A program made the position numbers and the translations under genes. Shown here piece by piece: positions 33,574 through 33,614 of a stretch of 33,614 nt of DNA. Every line of letters starts with the position of its first letter. The stretch's first letter is position 1. Origin of the DNA: Pseudomonadota bacterium (lineage in GTDB: Bacteria > Pseudomonadota > Gammaproteobacteria > Burkholderiales > Burkholderiaceae_C); the NCBI GenBank assembly GCA_021846965.1, contig JAJZWA010000019.1, forward strand, positions 24,769-58,382. Direction: 5' to 3'. The notes beneath the pieces were generated by a model. That model had not been told where the DNA came from, searched no databases, and saw nothing but the letters and a program-made list of their open reading frames with translations.

Positions 33574-33614
33574 AGCGTTGATCGGCGAAACCTCGGATTG
33601 GTGCCCAGAAGAGG

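Overview
The window is a GC-rich bacterial chromosome segment. Its left half carries the conserved beta-proteobacterial (Burkholderiales-type) gene order ndk-rlmN-pilW/pilF-rodZ-ispG-hisS-yfgM-bamB-der-hfq-hflX-hflK-hflC-hisZ-purA. Gene order and protein sequences both fit a beta-proteobacterium. I cannot name a genus from sequence alone.

Region 1 (114-16883, all + strand) is core housekeeping: nucleotide balance (ndk, purA, a purine-type phosphoribosyltransferase), rRNA/tRNA methylation and charging (rlmN, hisS), isoprenoid synthesis (ispG), envelope and shape (PilW lipoprotein, RodZ, YfgM, BamB), ribosome assembly GTPases (Der, HflX), the RNA chaperone Hfq, FtsH control (HflK/HflC) and histidine synthesis (HisZ). 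Genes are tightly packed. ATGA overlaps join rlmN to pilW and yfgM to bamB. TAGAAT-like -10 boxes precede yfgM and hisZ.

Region 2 (16891-20046, - strand) holds an IclR-type regulator, an in-frame fusion of a CbiX/SirB-type chelatase domain to a YbiB (TrpD2-like) domain, and a six-helix K+ channel with a C-terminal coiled coil. The channel converges on the phosphoribosyltransferase gene with a 7 bp gap.

Region 3 (20163-29342, + strand) looks like a catabolic and uptake unit divergent from iclR: a class A FAD monooxygenase, a 74-residue DUF2783 protein, and a complete branched-chain/aromatic-type ABC transporter (LivJ-like binding protein, LivH, a LivM-LivG permease-ATPase fusion, LivF). A D-lactate dehydrogenase-like FAD oxidase and an SRAP (YedK/HMCES) DNA-protein crosslinking protein follow. 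A plausible reading is IclR-controlled import and ring hydroxylation of an aromatic acid. The substrate is unknown.

Region 4 (29370-33614) has an accessory character. A minus-strand pair (TIM-barrel sugar isomerase, then inositol 2-dehydrogenase, then a good intrinsic terminator) diverges from a LacI-type regulator. A near-perfect 20 bp palindrome with a central CG lies in the shared intergenic region and is a strong LacI-operator candidate. Downstream lie a HigB-like toxin that lacks its N-terminal half, an intact HigA-like antitoxin, and the decayed 3' end of an IS256-family transposase with at least two frame-breaking lesions. A strong minus-strand terminator and a 13 bp tandem duplication close the window.

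I found no rRNA, tRNA or CRISPR array. The least ordinary items are the CbiX-YbiB fusion, the monooxygenase/DUF2783/fused-ABC unit, and the toxin-truncated TA locus beside the IS remnant.
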